Below, in pieces: positions 48,865 through 58,781 of a stretch of DNA of 64,000 nt. The stretch is taken from the NCBI RefSeq assembly GCF_034314045.1, contig NZ_JAVIWL010000001.1, positions 1,240,001 to 1,304,000 on the forward strand, given 5' to 3'. Position numbers and translations under genes: made by a program. The notes beneath the pieces were generated by a model, which saw only the letters and a program-made list of their open reading frames with translations, was not told the DNA's origin and did not search any database. Each line of letters begins with the position of its first letter. Positions within the stretch are counted from its first letter, which is position 1. Origin of the DNA: Glaciimonas sp. CA11.2 (lineage in GTDB: Bacteria; Pseudomonadota; Gammaproteobacteria; Burkholderiales; Burkholderiaceae_D).

Positions 48865-50082
48865 ATGACCGAATTAACGCAGCAAACCGAACCAGTTCAG
48901 CAGGTCGAAAATATCGTCGTAACGCCGCCCTTATGGTTGCTGGCAGAACTCACCTATCGCTGTCCGCTGCACTGCGTGTTTTGTTACAACCCGTTGAATT
49001 ACGCAGAAAATCGCAATGAGCTGACAACCGAACAATGGTTCGACGTCATGCGTCAGGCGCGTAAATTAGGCGCGGCACAATTGGGATTTTCGGGTGGCGA
49101 ACCATTGCTGCGGGACGATCTGGAAGAACTGATTGGAGAAGGTCGTCGGCTAGGCTTTTACACCAATCTGATTACTTCCGGAGTCGGTTTGACGGAGCCG
49201 CGTATTGCCCGCATGAAGGAGTTGGGACTGGACCATATCCAGTTGTCGTTTCAGGATTCGACCAAGGAAATGAACGATTTCCTGACCAGTACCAAGACTT
49301 TTGATCTAAAATCAAAGGTCGCAAAACTGATCAAGCAATACGATTATCCGATGGTGCTCAACGTCGTATTGCACCGCTATAATCTGGATCATGTCGACCG
49401 TATTATCGAGATGGCGATCGAGATGGATGTTGAATATCTTGAACTGGCCAACACCCAGTATTACGGTTGGGGTTTAGTTAATCGCGCCCATTTGCTGCCA
49501 TCGCGCGAACAACTCGAGCGCGCCGAGGCAACGGTCAATGCCTATCGCGCCAAGATTGGCAATAAGCTGCGTATTTTGTTCGTGGTGCCCGATTACTTTG
49601 AAGAGCGCCCGAAGGCGTGCATGAATGGTTGGGGATCCGTATTTTTGGCTGTAGCCGCCGATGGCACGGCATTGCCTTGCCATGCCGCAAAATCATTGCC
49701 GGGTTTTGATTTCCCTAACGTGCTGCAAGACAGCGTGCATGACATCTGGCATCACAGCGATGCGTTCAACCGCTATCGTGGCGACGCATGGATGAAAGAG
49801 CCATGCCAAAGTTGCCCGGATAAAAAGAAAGACTTCGGTGGTTGCCGCTGCCAGGCATTGGCCCTGACTGGCGATGCGACCAATGCAGATCCCGTGTGTA
49901 GCAAATCCCCGCATCATGGCGACTTACAAAAAATCGTCCTGCACGCGCAACCTAACCAAAAGATCGGCGCACCGCAACATACAACGCAACCGATCCTGTT
50001 TCGTACCGACGCCAATTCGCTACGCTTTGCCAATGGCACGCCAAGCGGCAAAGCGCCCAACGCCCTGACAATCGAAAAATAA
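48865..50082 (+). CDS. pqqE: PqqA peptide cyclase PqqE (radical SAM)
   Basis: This 405-residue enzyme has the radical SAM motif C33-x3-C37-x2-C40 (CPLHCVFC). A C-terminal SPASM domain with further cysteines ([31 protein letters not shown]) binds auxiliary FeS clusters. It forms the Glu-Tyr carbon-carbon bond in PqqA. The ATG at 48865 is well placed after AAGGTGAT; a GTG at 48856 is also in frame and overlaps the pqqD stop. It is the last gene of the operon. Confidence 0.96.
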   Translation: MTELTQQTEPVQQVENIVVTPPLWLLAELTYRCPLHCVFCYNPLNYAENRNELTTEQWFDVMRQARKLGAAQLGFSGGEPLLRDDLEELIGEGRRLGFYTNLITSGVGLTEPRIARMKELGLDHIQLSFQDSTKEMNDFLTSTKTFDLKSKVAKLIKQYDYPMVLNVVLHRYNLDHVDRIIEMAIEMDVEYLELANTQYYGWGLVNRAHLLPSREQLERAEATVNAYRAKIGNKLRILFVVPDYFEERPKACMNGWGSVFLAVAADGTALPCHAAKSLPGFDFPNVLQDSVHDIWHHSDAFNRYRGDAWMKEPCQSCPDKKKDFGGCRCQALALTGDATNADPVCSKSPHHGDLQKIVLHAQPNQKIGAPQHTTQPILFRTDANSLRFANGTPSGKAPNALTIEK

Positions 50083-50090
50083 CATGACCA

Positions 50091-50110
50091 CCTCGGCCTG
50101 ATAGCCGAGG
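50091..50110 (+). terminator. Hairpin after pqqE
   Basis: CCTCGGC and GCCGAGG form a perfect seven-base-pair stem around CTGATA, eight bases after the pqqE stop codon. Only AATTTG follows, so the T-run is poor. It probably ends or stabilises the pqq transcript. Confidence 0.55.
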
Positions 50111-50356
50111 AATTTGCCGCCCAAACGAGTGCGCAGATTACAGCCGCCATCGTCCGACGCTGAACATCGTTTCCGATGCCTTCGCATGAGCACGATGCTC
50201 AAAAGGTGGAGTCGCCCCTTCGCTCTCCCCGCGTCCAGCCCGACCATTACATGGTCGCCAATACCCGCTAAAATAGCGAGGCCGTCACAACACATCAACT
50301 CTTAGGACTTTTGCAAGACCGTCCCAGTCAAGGCTGTTTTGAATAAACCACCAATT

Positions 50357-51355
50357 ATGCGCAATGACGTACCGATTTCCAAAACACGCACCGTCGACAT
50401 TATTATTTATCCCGGTTTTAAAGCGCTCGAAGCCATTGGGCCTTTGAAGGTTTTTGACTATACCAATACTTGCCTGCGTCAACGTCAATTGTCGGGGGGA
50501 TATGAAGTCGCGATTGCGTCGACCAAAATCGGCATGATCGTGTCCGACACGCTCATGTCGCTCGAGGCGACAAAAGCCATCAGCACGCTTGCATTGCCGG
50601 ATCTTGCCATCATCGTTGGTGCGCCTGATATCGAAAAATCGTTGCAGGATTCGCCGGAGATTGTCGAATGGGTGGCCAATGCTGCACCAAAAATTCAGCG
50701 CTTGGCGGCATTATGTACGGGCAGCTTTTTCCTGGCTGAAGGCGGCGCGCTAGATGGTCGACGTGCCACCACGCATTGGCGCTTTTCGGAACGATTGGGC
50801 AAAAAATATCCGGCTATAAAAGTCGATGCAGATGCGATATTTATTCGAGAGGGAAATATCTGGACTTCCGCTGGCGTGACCGCAGGAATGGATCTGGCAT
50901 TAGCCATCGTGGAAGAAGATTTTGGCCGTGAGATTGCGCTCGAAGTCGCACGTGATCTGGTGATCTACTTAAAAAGACCGGGCGGTCAGTCACAGTTTAG
51001 CGTGCATCTTTCGAGCCAGATGACAACCCATCCAACGATCCGCGAGTTACAAAGCTGGATTATGTTGCATCTTGATGACGATCTGAGTATTCCTAAACTG
51101 GCAGCGAGAATAGCCATGAGCGAACGCAATTTTGCGCGTGTATTTCAGCGTGAGACGGCAGAAAGTCCGGCAGAGTTTATAGAAAGTGCACGCTTTGAAG
51201 TGGCACGAAGAATGCTGGAAGAAAACACATCTGCATTAAAGCAAATCGTGCTGAAGACCGGCTTTCGTACAGAAGAAAAAATGCGCCGCGTCTTTCAGAA
51301 AAAAATCGGCGTGACACCAAAAGTCTATCGCGAACGCTTTTCAACTACGGTATAG
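50357..51355 (+). CDS. GlxA-type transcriptional regulator (DJ-1/PfpI plus AraC HTH)
   Basis: The ATG at 50357 gives 332 residues; an in-frame TTG at 50339 is rejected. Residues about 10-180 form a DJ-1/PfpI-like domain with AALCTGSFFLAEGGALDGRRATTHW (partly quoted), where the cysteine takes the nucleophile-elbow position. The C-terminal 100 residues carry two AraC helix-turn-helix units (LSIPKLAARIAMSERNFARVF and ALKQIVLKTGFRTEEKMRRVF). It sits between the pqq operon and the formaldehyde genes, which read towards it. Control of formaldehyde oxidation is plausible but unproven. Confidence 0.9.
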   Translation: MRNDVPISKTRTVDIIIYPGFKALEAIGPLKVFDYTNTCLRQRQLSGGYEVAIASTKIGMIVSDTLMSLEATKAISTLALPDLAIIVGAPDIEKSLQDSPEIVEWVANAAPKIQRLAALCTGSFFLAEGGALDGRRATTHWRFSERLGKKYPAIKVDADAIFIREGNIWTSAGVTAGMDLALAIVEEDFGREIALEVARDLVIYLKRPGGQSQFSVHLSSQMTTHPTIRELQSWIMLHLDDDLSIPKLAARIAMSERNFARVFQRETAESPAEFIESARFEVARRMLEENTSALKQIVLKTGFRTEEKMRRVFQKKIGVTPKVYRERFSTTV

Positions 51356-51527
51356 ATTCAGATAGTGAGAGGCCGCTCGGTTTGCTTAACTTAACTCAAA
51401 CCAACTTAACCAAGCAACTCAGCCGAGCACTATTTCACCATGCTGGTAATGCATCACCCGCACAACCGCGCATGGTGATGCAAACCCAGGATGCTGCCGC
51501 AGCAGGACGCGCCTGCAGCAATCAAGA

Positions 51528-52103
51528 TTATTGCAGCAAACCTTTAGCTTTGGCGGTATGCGTGGCGATAGCATCCATCAATGGCGGTGACAGGCAATCA
51601 TAAGGAGGCAAGCCTAGTTCAACCAATCTGGCTCTGACCGCACCCATTGTCTCTGGCTTAGCGCCGGCTTCGATAATCGACGACACAAATGCCGCAAATT
51701 CCGGTGGTGCCCATCCGCTTGCTGTCGAGCGCTCGGTGTGAACAAAATCCAGGCCATGGAACGGATGTCCCGTATTTTCAATGCGACCGTACATGTGCAC
51801 GCCGCACTCTTTACAAGCATGCCGCTGAATAGCAGCACTTGCATCGACAACGGCTAGTTTGTCGCCATTTGCTGTGACGCTTACATTGTCGCGGGAGATG
51901 ACCGCAATTTGTGCAAACAGTGCACCGTCCGGCTTCCAGCACTTCGAACAACCGCACACATGATTATGCGCAACCTGACCTTTAAGGGCAACTTCCACCT
52001 TGTTGCTCGAACAGGCGCAAGAAATGGTGCCACCATCGAAACCAGCTGCAGCTGGCTTAAGTCCGTTATCTACGGCTGGATGGATCTTGACTGAAGTATT
52101 CAT
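51528..52103 (-). CDS. gfa: S-(hydroxymethyl)glutathione synthase (Gfa)
   Basis: The ATG at 52103, with AGGAGA upstream, gives 191 residues. Longer in-frame extensions upstream would overlap fghA and are rejected. Zinc-binding cysteines appear as C29-x-C31, C50-x-C52-x2-C55 (HVCGCSKCW) and CKEC near residue 100, the Gfa/CENP-V pattern. The enzyme promotes condensation of formaldehyde with glutathione. It is the third gene of adhC-fghA-gfa, which converts formaldehyde to formate. Confidence 0.93.
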   Translation of the reverse strand: MNTSVKIHPAVDNGLKPAAAGFDGGTISCACSSNKVEVALKGQVAHNHVCGCSKCWKPDGALFAQIAVISRDNVSVTANGDKLAVVDASAAIQRHACKECGVHMYGRIENTGHPFHGLDFVHTERSTASGWAPPEFAAFVSSIIEAGAKPETMGAVRARLVELGLPPYDCLSPPLMDAIATHTAKAKGLLQ

Positions 52104-52174
52104 GAAGCTTCTCCTAGTGGATTTTATGGTTGTGAACAGCTTGTTAATAAATGGGATGGATATCGTTTTGCCGT

Positions 52175-53038
52175 TTACCGGGCGGCTCCATTTAGTTGTC
52201 GGTGGTGAAATCGCAGATGGTCCTCGACGAATGTCGAAATAAAGTAATAGCCGTGATCGTAGCCAGCTTGCCTGCGCAGCTCCAAAGGCTGGCGCGCCTT
52301 TTCGCACGCTGCTTCAAATGCTTCGGGAAACAGTTGGCTCGGCAAAAACTTATCGTTCAACCCTTGATCTATTAAAATTCCGCCAGGAAACGGCGCGGTC
52401 TGTTGTTCCATCAATAGGCTGGCGTCGTATTGCCGCCAGGTATGTTGATCGCTTCCGAGATATCCTGAGAATGCCTTCACGCCCCATGGACACTGTATCG
52501 GTGCGCAAATCGGTGCGAATGCCGATACCGATTTGAACAATGTGGGATTGCGCAGCGCCAACACCAGCGCGCCATGGCCGCCCATTGAGTGACCAGTAAT
52601 ACCAATACTGGAAGGCTGCACCGGAAGGTTCTCCTTGATCAATTCAAGCAGTTCCAGCACGTAGCTGTACATCCGATAGTGCTGCTTCCACGGCGTTTCT
52701 GTAGCATCCACATAAAACCCCGCGCCGAGACCGAAGTCCCAGCTTTCTGCCTCACCCGGAAAATTGGCGCCACGCGGACTGGTATCCGGCGCAATCAGCA
52801 TCAAACCCTTTTCTGCCGCCACCCGCTGCGCACCGCCCTTGGTCATGAAAGTTTCTTCAGTGCATGTCAGGCCCGCTAAATACATCAAGGCGGGAACCTT
52901 GCCGTCACGCGCCTGTGGCGGCAGGAATACTGAGAACCGCATAGACAAACCGATTTCTTTAGAGTGATGGCTATAGAACCGTTGCACCCCGCCAAAACAG
53001 GCGTGTTCGCTGACGATCTCAAGTGTTGAAGTAGGCAT
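52175..53038 (-). CDS. fghA: S-formylglutathione hydrolase
   Basis: The ATG at 53038 gives 287 residues ([19 protein letters not shown]). This alpha/beta hydrolase has the nucleophile elbow GHSMGGHGA near residue 150 and the esterase-D blocks [20 protein letters not shown] (partly quoted) and DQGLNDKFL. It hydrolyses S-formylglutathione to formate and glutathione in the cytosol. It lies 20 bases downstream of adhC, so the two are cotranscribed. Confidence 0.95.
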   Translation of the reverse strand: MPTSTLEIVSEHACFGGVQRFYSHHSKEIGLSMRFSVFLPPQARDGKVPALMYLAGLTCTEETFMTKGGAQRVAAEKGLMLIAPDTSPRGANFPGEAESWDFGLGAGFYVDATETPWKQHYRMYSYVLELLELIKENLPVQPSSIGITGHSMGGHGALVLALRNPTLFKSVSAFAPICAPIQCPWGVKAFSGYLGSDQHTWRQYDASLLMEQQTAPFPGGILIDQGLNDKFLPSQLFPEAFEAACEKARQPLELRRQAGYDHGYYFISTFVEDHLRFHHRQLNGAAR

Positions 53039-53058
53039 TTGCGCTTCTTTCGCCACGA

Positions 53059-54165
53059 TCAATACAACACAACGGATCGAATCGATTCACCGCTTTTCAT
53101 CAGATCGAAGCCCTCATTAATCCGCTCAAGCGGCAAGGTATGCGTGATCAAATCATCAATGTTGAGTTTGCCTTCCATATACCAGTCAACGATTTTCGGT
53201 ACATCTGTACGTCCGCGTGCACCACCAAAAGCGGAACCTTTCCATTCCCGTCCGGTAACCAGTTGGAACGGACGCGTGCTGATTTCTTGCCCTGCTGCTG
53301 CAACGCCGATGATGTATGACTGCCCCCATCCCTTGTGACAACATTCCAGCGCTTGCCGCATAGTGGTCGTGTTGCCGATGCACTCAAAGGAGTAATCCGC
53401 GCCGCCATCGGTTAATTGGATAATATGATCAACCACGTTGGCGACTTCTTTCGGATTCACGAAATGGGTCATACCAAACTTACGCGCCATTTCTATGCGA
53501 CCCGGATTGATATCGACCCCGATAATTTTGTCAGCACCGACCATCTTGGCACCCTGAATCACGTTCAGCCCAATACCGCCAAGTCCGAACACGACCACGT
53601 TTGCGCCCGCTTCGACTTTAGCTGAGAAAACCACCGCGCCGACACCGGTTGTCACACCGCAGCCGATGTAGCATGCTTTATCGAATGGCGCATCTTCACG
53701 GATTTTTGCCAATGCGATTTCTGGTACGACGATGTAGTTGGAGAAAGTCGAGGTTCCCATGTAGTGGAAAAGCGGTTTTCCATCCATCGAAAAACGTGAT
53801 GTCGCATCCGGCATCAAACCACGACCTTGGGTCGAGCGAATCGCCTGACACAGGTTCGTCTTCCGTGATAAACAAAATTTGCATTGACGACATTCCGGGG
53901 TGTATAGAGGGATAACGTGATCATCCTTCTTTACCGACGTAACACCGGGGCCGACATCCACCACAATTCCTGCACCTTCATGGCCTAAAATGGACGGGAA
54001 AATTCCTTCAGGGTCTGCGCCTGAGAGGGTGTAATAGTCAGTATGGCAAATTCCGGTGGCCTTAATTTCGACCAGTACTTCACCCTCTCGCGGTCCAGCC
54101 AGATCAACTTCTTCAATCGTGAGCGGCGCTCCGGCTTTCCATGCGACTGCGGCTTTCGTTTTCAT
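53059..54165 (-). CDS. adhC: S-(hydroxymethyl)glutathione dehydrogenase (class III alcohol dehydrogenase)
   Basis: This 368-residue zinc enzyme has catalytic zinc ligands C40 (ATGICHTD) and H62 (LGHEGAG). The structural zinc site is CRQCKFCLSRKTNLC near residue 95, and the NAD Rossmann motif is GLGGIGLNVIQGA. It oxidises S-hydroxymethylglutathione to S-formylglutathione with NAD. It is the first gene of the formaldehyde operon and is divergent from the sigma-54 activator gene. Equivalent names are frmA and flhA. Confidence 0.96.
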   Translation of the reverse strand: MKTKAAVAWKAGAPLTIEEVDLAGPREGEVLVEIKATGICHTDYYTLSGADPEGIFPSILGHEGAGIVVDVGPGVTSVKKDDHVIPLYTPECRQCKFCLSRKTNLCQAIRSTQGRGLMPDATSRFSMDGKPLFHYMGTSTFSNYIVVPEIALAKIREDAPFDKACYIGCGVTTGVGAVVFSAKVEAGANVVVFGLGGIGLNVIQGAKMVGADKIIGVDINPGRIEMARKFGMTHFVNPKEVANVVDHIIQLTDGGADYSFECIGNTTTMRQALECCHKGWGQSYIIGVAAAGQEISTRPFQLVTGREWKGSAFGGARGRTDVPKIVDWYMEGKLNIDDLITHTLPLERINEGFDLMKSGESIRSVVLY

Positions 54166-54685
54166 CAGGTGGCTCCAATATATTCAATAGACGTATTCTG
54201 CTGTCCGCAAAAGGAGACAAATGGAAATCGGCTAAATGTTGGCTGAAAATGCCGCAATTCCGTCCGCATTTGCGTCCCATCCTTTCCAGCAGTTGGTTTT
54301 ACTCCATACTGCAGGCAATTCAACGCGGTAACGACTATACGACAATATTAAATCGCTACGCGCAATCCACATTCAGTGGCAAGACGTCTTCTGACTGCGC
54401 AAGACGTCCTCACCATTGTATGCACCTTGATACTAATTGCTACGCTTCTGCATCAATAAATCCCCGCACTGCTCCGTAATTTGCACATCCCAGTCTTACA
54501 ACTTAAAAACACTTCGCCCCTGCTTACCCCGTAGTTAGGGTAGTATTCAGTGACAAATAAAAAATTGCGATGACACATACGGGTTCGTTATACCCGACAT
54601 AAGCAAAAAACAGTCCACAAAAAAAATAGGCATCTGACGGAAAGAATTCCGAAGCCGTCATCAGATGTTTGTAATAGGAGACAGC
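54166..54685. promoter_or_regulatory. Divergent control region of adhC and the sigma-54 activator gene
   Basis: This 520-base gap holds no supported gene. A ten-base direct repeat GCAAGACGTC occurs at 54379-54388 and 54399-54408, exactly 20 bases apart (two helical turns), each with a palindromic GACGTC core. That is the form expected of a dimeric activator site about 215 bases before adhC. I found no near-consensus sigma-54 promoter on either strand here, so the responding promoter is unclear. Confidence 0.5.
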
Positions 54686-56664
54686 ATGACAGTAGTTACC
54701 GCAAGCCACGTTAAACACGTGCGTTCGGTTGTCCAAAGAGGCATGCAACCGGATGGCCATATGATCGGAGATCCGATCGTTAATTCGTGGATACGATGTC
54801 TGAACGAATACAGTCTGGACCCGGATAACTGCGACGAACCTGTCGTCATCGGCAATGTTGAATTGCAGGAGCGACAGGCACGCTTAGCTGATGTTCAGCA
54901 AGTCGCAAAAATAGAAATGGCGAACCTCTATCAGCAGTTAGCGGGATCTGGCTACGCGATCATGCTGATGGATTGCGATGGCGTACTGCTCAATTATTTT
55001 GGTGATCCGAGCTTCACCCATGCGGCGTCTAAAACTGGCCTCATGCAAGGCGCAGTATGGAGCGAACGCTTGCAAGGTACCAACGGCATGGGGACGTGTC
55101 TGGTCGAAAAAAACCCATTATCGTGCATCAAAACGAACACTATCTGGTGCGGAACATCGGTATCAGTTGCGCCGCTGCGCCTATTTGTAATCATCAAGGC
55201 GATGTGCTGGCGGTACTGGATGCTTCGGGCGAATCGCGATTGGCGCAACAACACACGTTGGCGCTGGTCAACATGTCCGTGCAGATGATTGAAAATCGTG
55301 TATTCCTGCAACAGTTCAATAAAGAATACATCGTACGCTTTCATAACCGGCCTGAATTCGTCGGCACATTAAGCGAAGGCGCTATTGCATTCGATGGCGC
55401 GGGCACTATTTTGGCCGCGACCCGCTGTGCGCAATTCCAGCTTGGCGTTCGCTCGCCTGCCGATATCTACGGCCGCAATATTACGGAATTGTTTAATGTG
55501 TCGTTATCGGGATTGCTGGACAGCAGCCTGAAAAAAGCATTCCACCCGACACCTATTTTTGAAGTTCGCAGCGGCGCACGTTATTTCGCGGTGATCTATC
55601 CACCGGAACCGACGCATGGCGCATCGCGCATGGCGACCCTAAAGCGCGACGCATGCAAAGAGGCTTCCAGCGCCCGCTGTGCGCTCGATGAGCTGCATTT
55701 TGGCGACCAGGTGATGGCCACCAACGTTCAGGCCACCAAACGCGTCCTGGAGCGCGATGTGGGCGTGATACTGTGCGGTGAAACCGGAACCGGTAAGGAA
55801 ATGTACGCCAAGGCCGCCCATCTGTCAGGCAGTCGGGCACAGCAACCTTTTGTTGCTATTAACTGTGCGTCGATTCCAGAGTCCTTGATAGAAAGTGAAT
55901 TGTTCGGCTATAAATCCGGCGCATTTACAGGTGCGAGCAAAGACGGTCAACGCGGCAAGATTTTTCAGGCGAATGGCGGAACACTTTTTCTCGATGAAAT
56001 CGGCGACATGCCGATGTCCCTTCAAGCGCGGTTGCTGCGCGTTTTAGAAGAGCGAGAAGTCATGCCGCTCGGCGCGGACAAACCCATCAAATTAGATATC
56101 CGGCTGATCAGCGCTACGCATTGTGATCTTCAGGAAAAAATTGCCCAGAATCTTTTCCGTGAAGATTTATATTATCGACTGCTTGGCTTGACCATTACGC
56201 TTCCACCGCTGCGCGAACGCACTGACCGACATGCGTTAATCAAACATCTTTTGGTTAAAGAAGGTGGTGGCGACGACAATGTCGAAATAGATGACGCACT
56301 TTTGTCGGTATTTGATCACCATCGCTGGCCGGGAAATATTCGCCAAATGCGCCACCTTTTACGCACGATGATTGCCTTGCGTGAAAGCGACGTGCTTTCC
56401 ATCTGCGACCTGCCAGCGGGATTTTACACGGGACCGCTGCGTGTTCCAGGCTGCGATTGCGACTTTGCTTGTGATTGCGCGATGAGATTGGAAGTCGTCC
56501 GCAACCCCTTGGAGAATGCGGAAAGAGATGCACTTATCCAGGAGTTGGAACAACATAACTGGAACATCACCACATTGGCAAAACAACTCAAGATGAGCCG
56601 TAATACCCTGTATCGAAAAATGCGTCGACTGGACGTCAAGGATTTGGACAAAATATCGCTATAA
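54686..56664 (+). pseudogene. AcoR-like sigma-54 enhancer-binding regulator, split by a -1 frameshift
   Basis: Joining two frames gives a 659-residue protein of normal AcoR length. The ATG at 54686 has GGAG upstream. A GAF-like sensor domain covers about 60-200 and a PAS-like segment about 215-300. The AAA+ domain has Walker A GETGTGKE, an intact sigma-54 contact motif GAFTGA and FLDEIGDMP. A Fis-type helix-turn-helix closes the protein (NITTLAKQLKMSRNTLYRKM). The first frame reads on to 55288 out of phase, and the rest is in the -1 frame. The switch is at 55106-55114, GAAAAAAAC, where A_AAA_AAC is a classic slippery heptamer and the A-run is a likely error site. It may be a true pseudogene, a sequencing error or programmed frameshifting. 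Confidence 0.8.
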
Positions 56665-56770
56665 ACACTCCACACCAAGACTTATGATCATCAAAATGTA
56701 GTCGGATGCGCTTTAACGCAACCGGCTATTTTTTTAAACAGAGCAAATCTGCCTTGAGAATAGTATAGAA

Positions 56771-57784
56771 CTAGTGAACATCGAATGCAGCGACATCAAT
56801 ACTCACGGCATCCGCTTTAAGCGTCGTCCTTAATAACGACTCCGCCCCAGTTTCGTTCAATAAATCAAGAATAAGTGCCACCGGATTACAACCAATTGAT
56901 GCATGCAATCCGGCACATGAGGTAGTCATTTGGGGATTCACCTCAAGCACTATCGGCCCCGTATCCGTGAGAATAAAATCAACACCGACAAAGCCCCACA
57001 AACCGGGAATAGCAGCCGCAATCCTTTGCGCTAATCGGTCCAACTCTCCGCTAATATCCGTGAAACTATTGATCGTGCTACCAAGAAAATACAATTGGTT
57101 ATCTCGTACGGCGATTCGCTGCTTGTTGTAACTTAACACCCGCGCTACGCCGTTGCAGCAAATCAACGAAAGACTGCACGGTTGTCCAGAAATGAAGGGT
57201 TGCATGATAAAGTCATCCTCGCTATTTTCTCTGATCCATGCGAGCGCCTTGAGAGGCGAGCTTAATATCCGGCTATTTCGGCAACCAGCGCCTTTGTCAG
57301 GCTTAACTACCCAGGCCGAAGGCACGATCTGCGTCGGAAAATCATCGCTTATCGTATAAGTATCAACGGTTCGAATACCTGCTTCGGCCAATATCTGGAC
57401 AGTACGTAACTTGCTGGCGGACACATGAACAGCTTCCGGCGTGCACCCCAATAAAATACGATTATGCGACAACACTGAACGCGACAGGGTTTCCAATATA
57501 TCGTCGGCTTCCGGCGCAATCAGCCATACGGCATCAGCGTCTTCTACACAATCGTTGAAATGCGATTCGACCTGTCCTGATATAGGAATGACGTTGGCGG
57601 ACTGCGCCAGATCGATTTCCAGTAAACGGGCATCCAAGGTAGTGGTGACGTTGATGCCAGGAAGTGTGGAAAGATCAGTCATCAAAGCGCGCACTATTAT
57701 CTCGCTCTGATGCATGTGAGTATGTTCCAGAGCGCGGTGCGCGAGGCCACCGCCTGACGCATAGTCAAACAAAAAAACTTTCAT
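56771..57784 (-). CDS. ATP-grasp ligase resembling tyramine/tyrosine-glutamate ligase MfnD
   Basis: This 337-residue protein starts MKVFLFDYASGGGLAHRALE. The ATP-grasp core includes WVVKPDKGAGCRNSRIL (nucleotide loop, about 165-180), DDFIMQPFISGQPCSLS and the magnesium site GFVGVDFILTDTGPIVLEVNPQMTTS, quoted in part (Asp, Glu and Asn ligands). The N-terminal EYASGGG-like start and overall length resemble MfnD-type ligases used in methanofuran/methylofuran synthesis, an assignment from memory of the family. It is the last gene of the xox gene run. A methylofuran role would imply a tetrahydromethanopterin pathway elsewhere in the genome. Confidence 0.7.
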   Translation of the reverse strand: MKVFLFDYASGGGLAHRALEHTHMHQSEIIVRALMTDLSTLPGINVTTTLDARLLEIDLAQSANVIPISGQVESHFNDCVEDADAVWLIAPEADDILETLSRSVLSHNRILLGCTPEAVHVSASKLRTVQILAEAGIRTVDTYTISDDFPTQIVPSAWVVKPDKGAGCRNSRILSSPLKALAWIRENSEDDFIMQPFISGQPCSLSLICCNGVARVLSYNKQRIAVRDNQLYFLGSTINSFTDISGELDRLAQRIAAAIPGLWGFVGVDFILTDTGPIVLEVNPQMTTSCAGLHASIGCNPVALILDLLNETGAESLLRTTLKADAVSIDVAAFDVH

Positions 57785-57888
57785 GGGGACACCGTTTTTT
57801 TAATTGTAGAGGGCTGGTCCATGCGCGGCCATTCAAAGATATCTTGTTTGTAATCGATTGTAGATCGATCAAAAACGCGTTAAAAGAT

Positions 57889-58662
57889 TTAACGTTTACT
57901 TTTTTCTTCCTTAACCAAGGTTATGGATTCCTCCATTTGGCCGACTTTTCGCTGGGTCGATACATCAGTCAGAACCCCCGACAAAGACGATCCTATCTGA
58001 TACACGCCACCTGCGATCTGGCTACTTAATATAAATACATAACGCTTGTTGACGTACTTTTCAAAGCGCGCATGCATGGGATCGTTGCGGTACGGCTGAA
58101 CACTAATCTCCTGGCCATCCAATTTTTTTCCGTGGTACATAAACGTGATCGGGCGAACTTGTGCGGTATCTGCCAGCGCCATTCGAATCCGCTTACGGAA
58201 ATAGTTTGTCGAACCGCCAGTCTCTTGTTTCATCTGGCCGATATCCGATTCTAAAAAACCCAGTAATAAAGGATTTCCTCTTGAATTTTCCACCTTCGGA
58301 ATTTCCAGTTTCCGGGTTCCGGTTAAGAACCGCAGCGATACTGTCGACGATCCATCGGGATTGATTTTGGTCACATCCACGTGAATCTGATCATCCACAG
58401 CAGATCCGCTTTCATTCACTTTCCTGTAGGCATAAGTGAGGTCGACGGGCATGCGTATATTTTTTAAATGATCGGTTTGGAACAGCATTACCTCAGCAGG
58501 AGAAATCTCTTGCACCGGCGCTGAGGGCCTCGATGTTGCCGCGGTTTCTGCAGGTGCGGCCAATGACACTGACATTGACATTACAAGGACTGTGGGGACA
58601 AAAAAGGCCACGCACATCAGTTCTCGGATTGCGCTAAGCCGATGTCCGAAAAAAATTTGCAT
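57889..58662 (-). CDS. Exported protein of unknown function in the xox cluster
   Basis: The ATG at 58662 gives 257 residues with a signal peptide (hydrophobic stretch about 18-38, ending SLAAPAE). A longer frame to 58758 adds only non-signal sequence and is rejected. The mature protein is rich in beta-strand, polar sequence with no cysteines and no catalytic motif that I can name. A C-terminal segment (QIGSSLSGVLTDVSTQRKVGQMEESITLV) is partly coiled. It lies 119 bases after xoxJ on the same strand, so a function in periplasmic methanol oxidation is likely. Function unknown. Confidence 0.75.
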   Translation of the reverse strand: MQIFFGHRLSAIRELMCVAFFVPTVLVMSMSVSLAAPAETAATSRPSAPVQEISPAEVMLFQTDHLKNIRMPVDLTYAYRKVNESGSAVDDQIHVDVTKINPDGSSTVSLRFLTGTRKLEIPKVENSRGNPLLLGFLESDIGQMKQETGGSTNYFRKRIRMALADTAQVRPITFMYHGKKLDGQEISVQPYRNDPMHARFEKYVNKRYVFILSSQIAGGVYQIGSSLSGVLTDVSTQRKVGQMEESITLVKEEKSKR

Positions 58663-58781
58663 CTGTGAGTCCTTAACAATTAACGCTGATCGGAGCGCAC
58701 GTAACATAAACAGCCCGCCTGCTGATTCATTCATCTTCATATCCACACGCCAGCACATATGAATCAGAGAATCAATAGCGG

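Noticed and set aside
54355..54368. Sigma-54-like GG-N10-GC spacing upstream of adhC
   Set aside because: Only the GG and GC dinucleotides fit; the -24 (TGGATTG) and -12 (TAGCG) flanks are poor, so it is probably a chance match.
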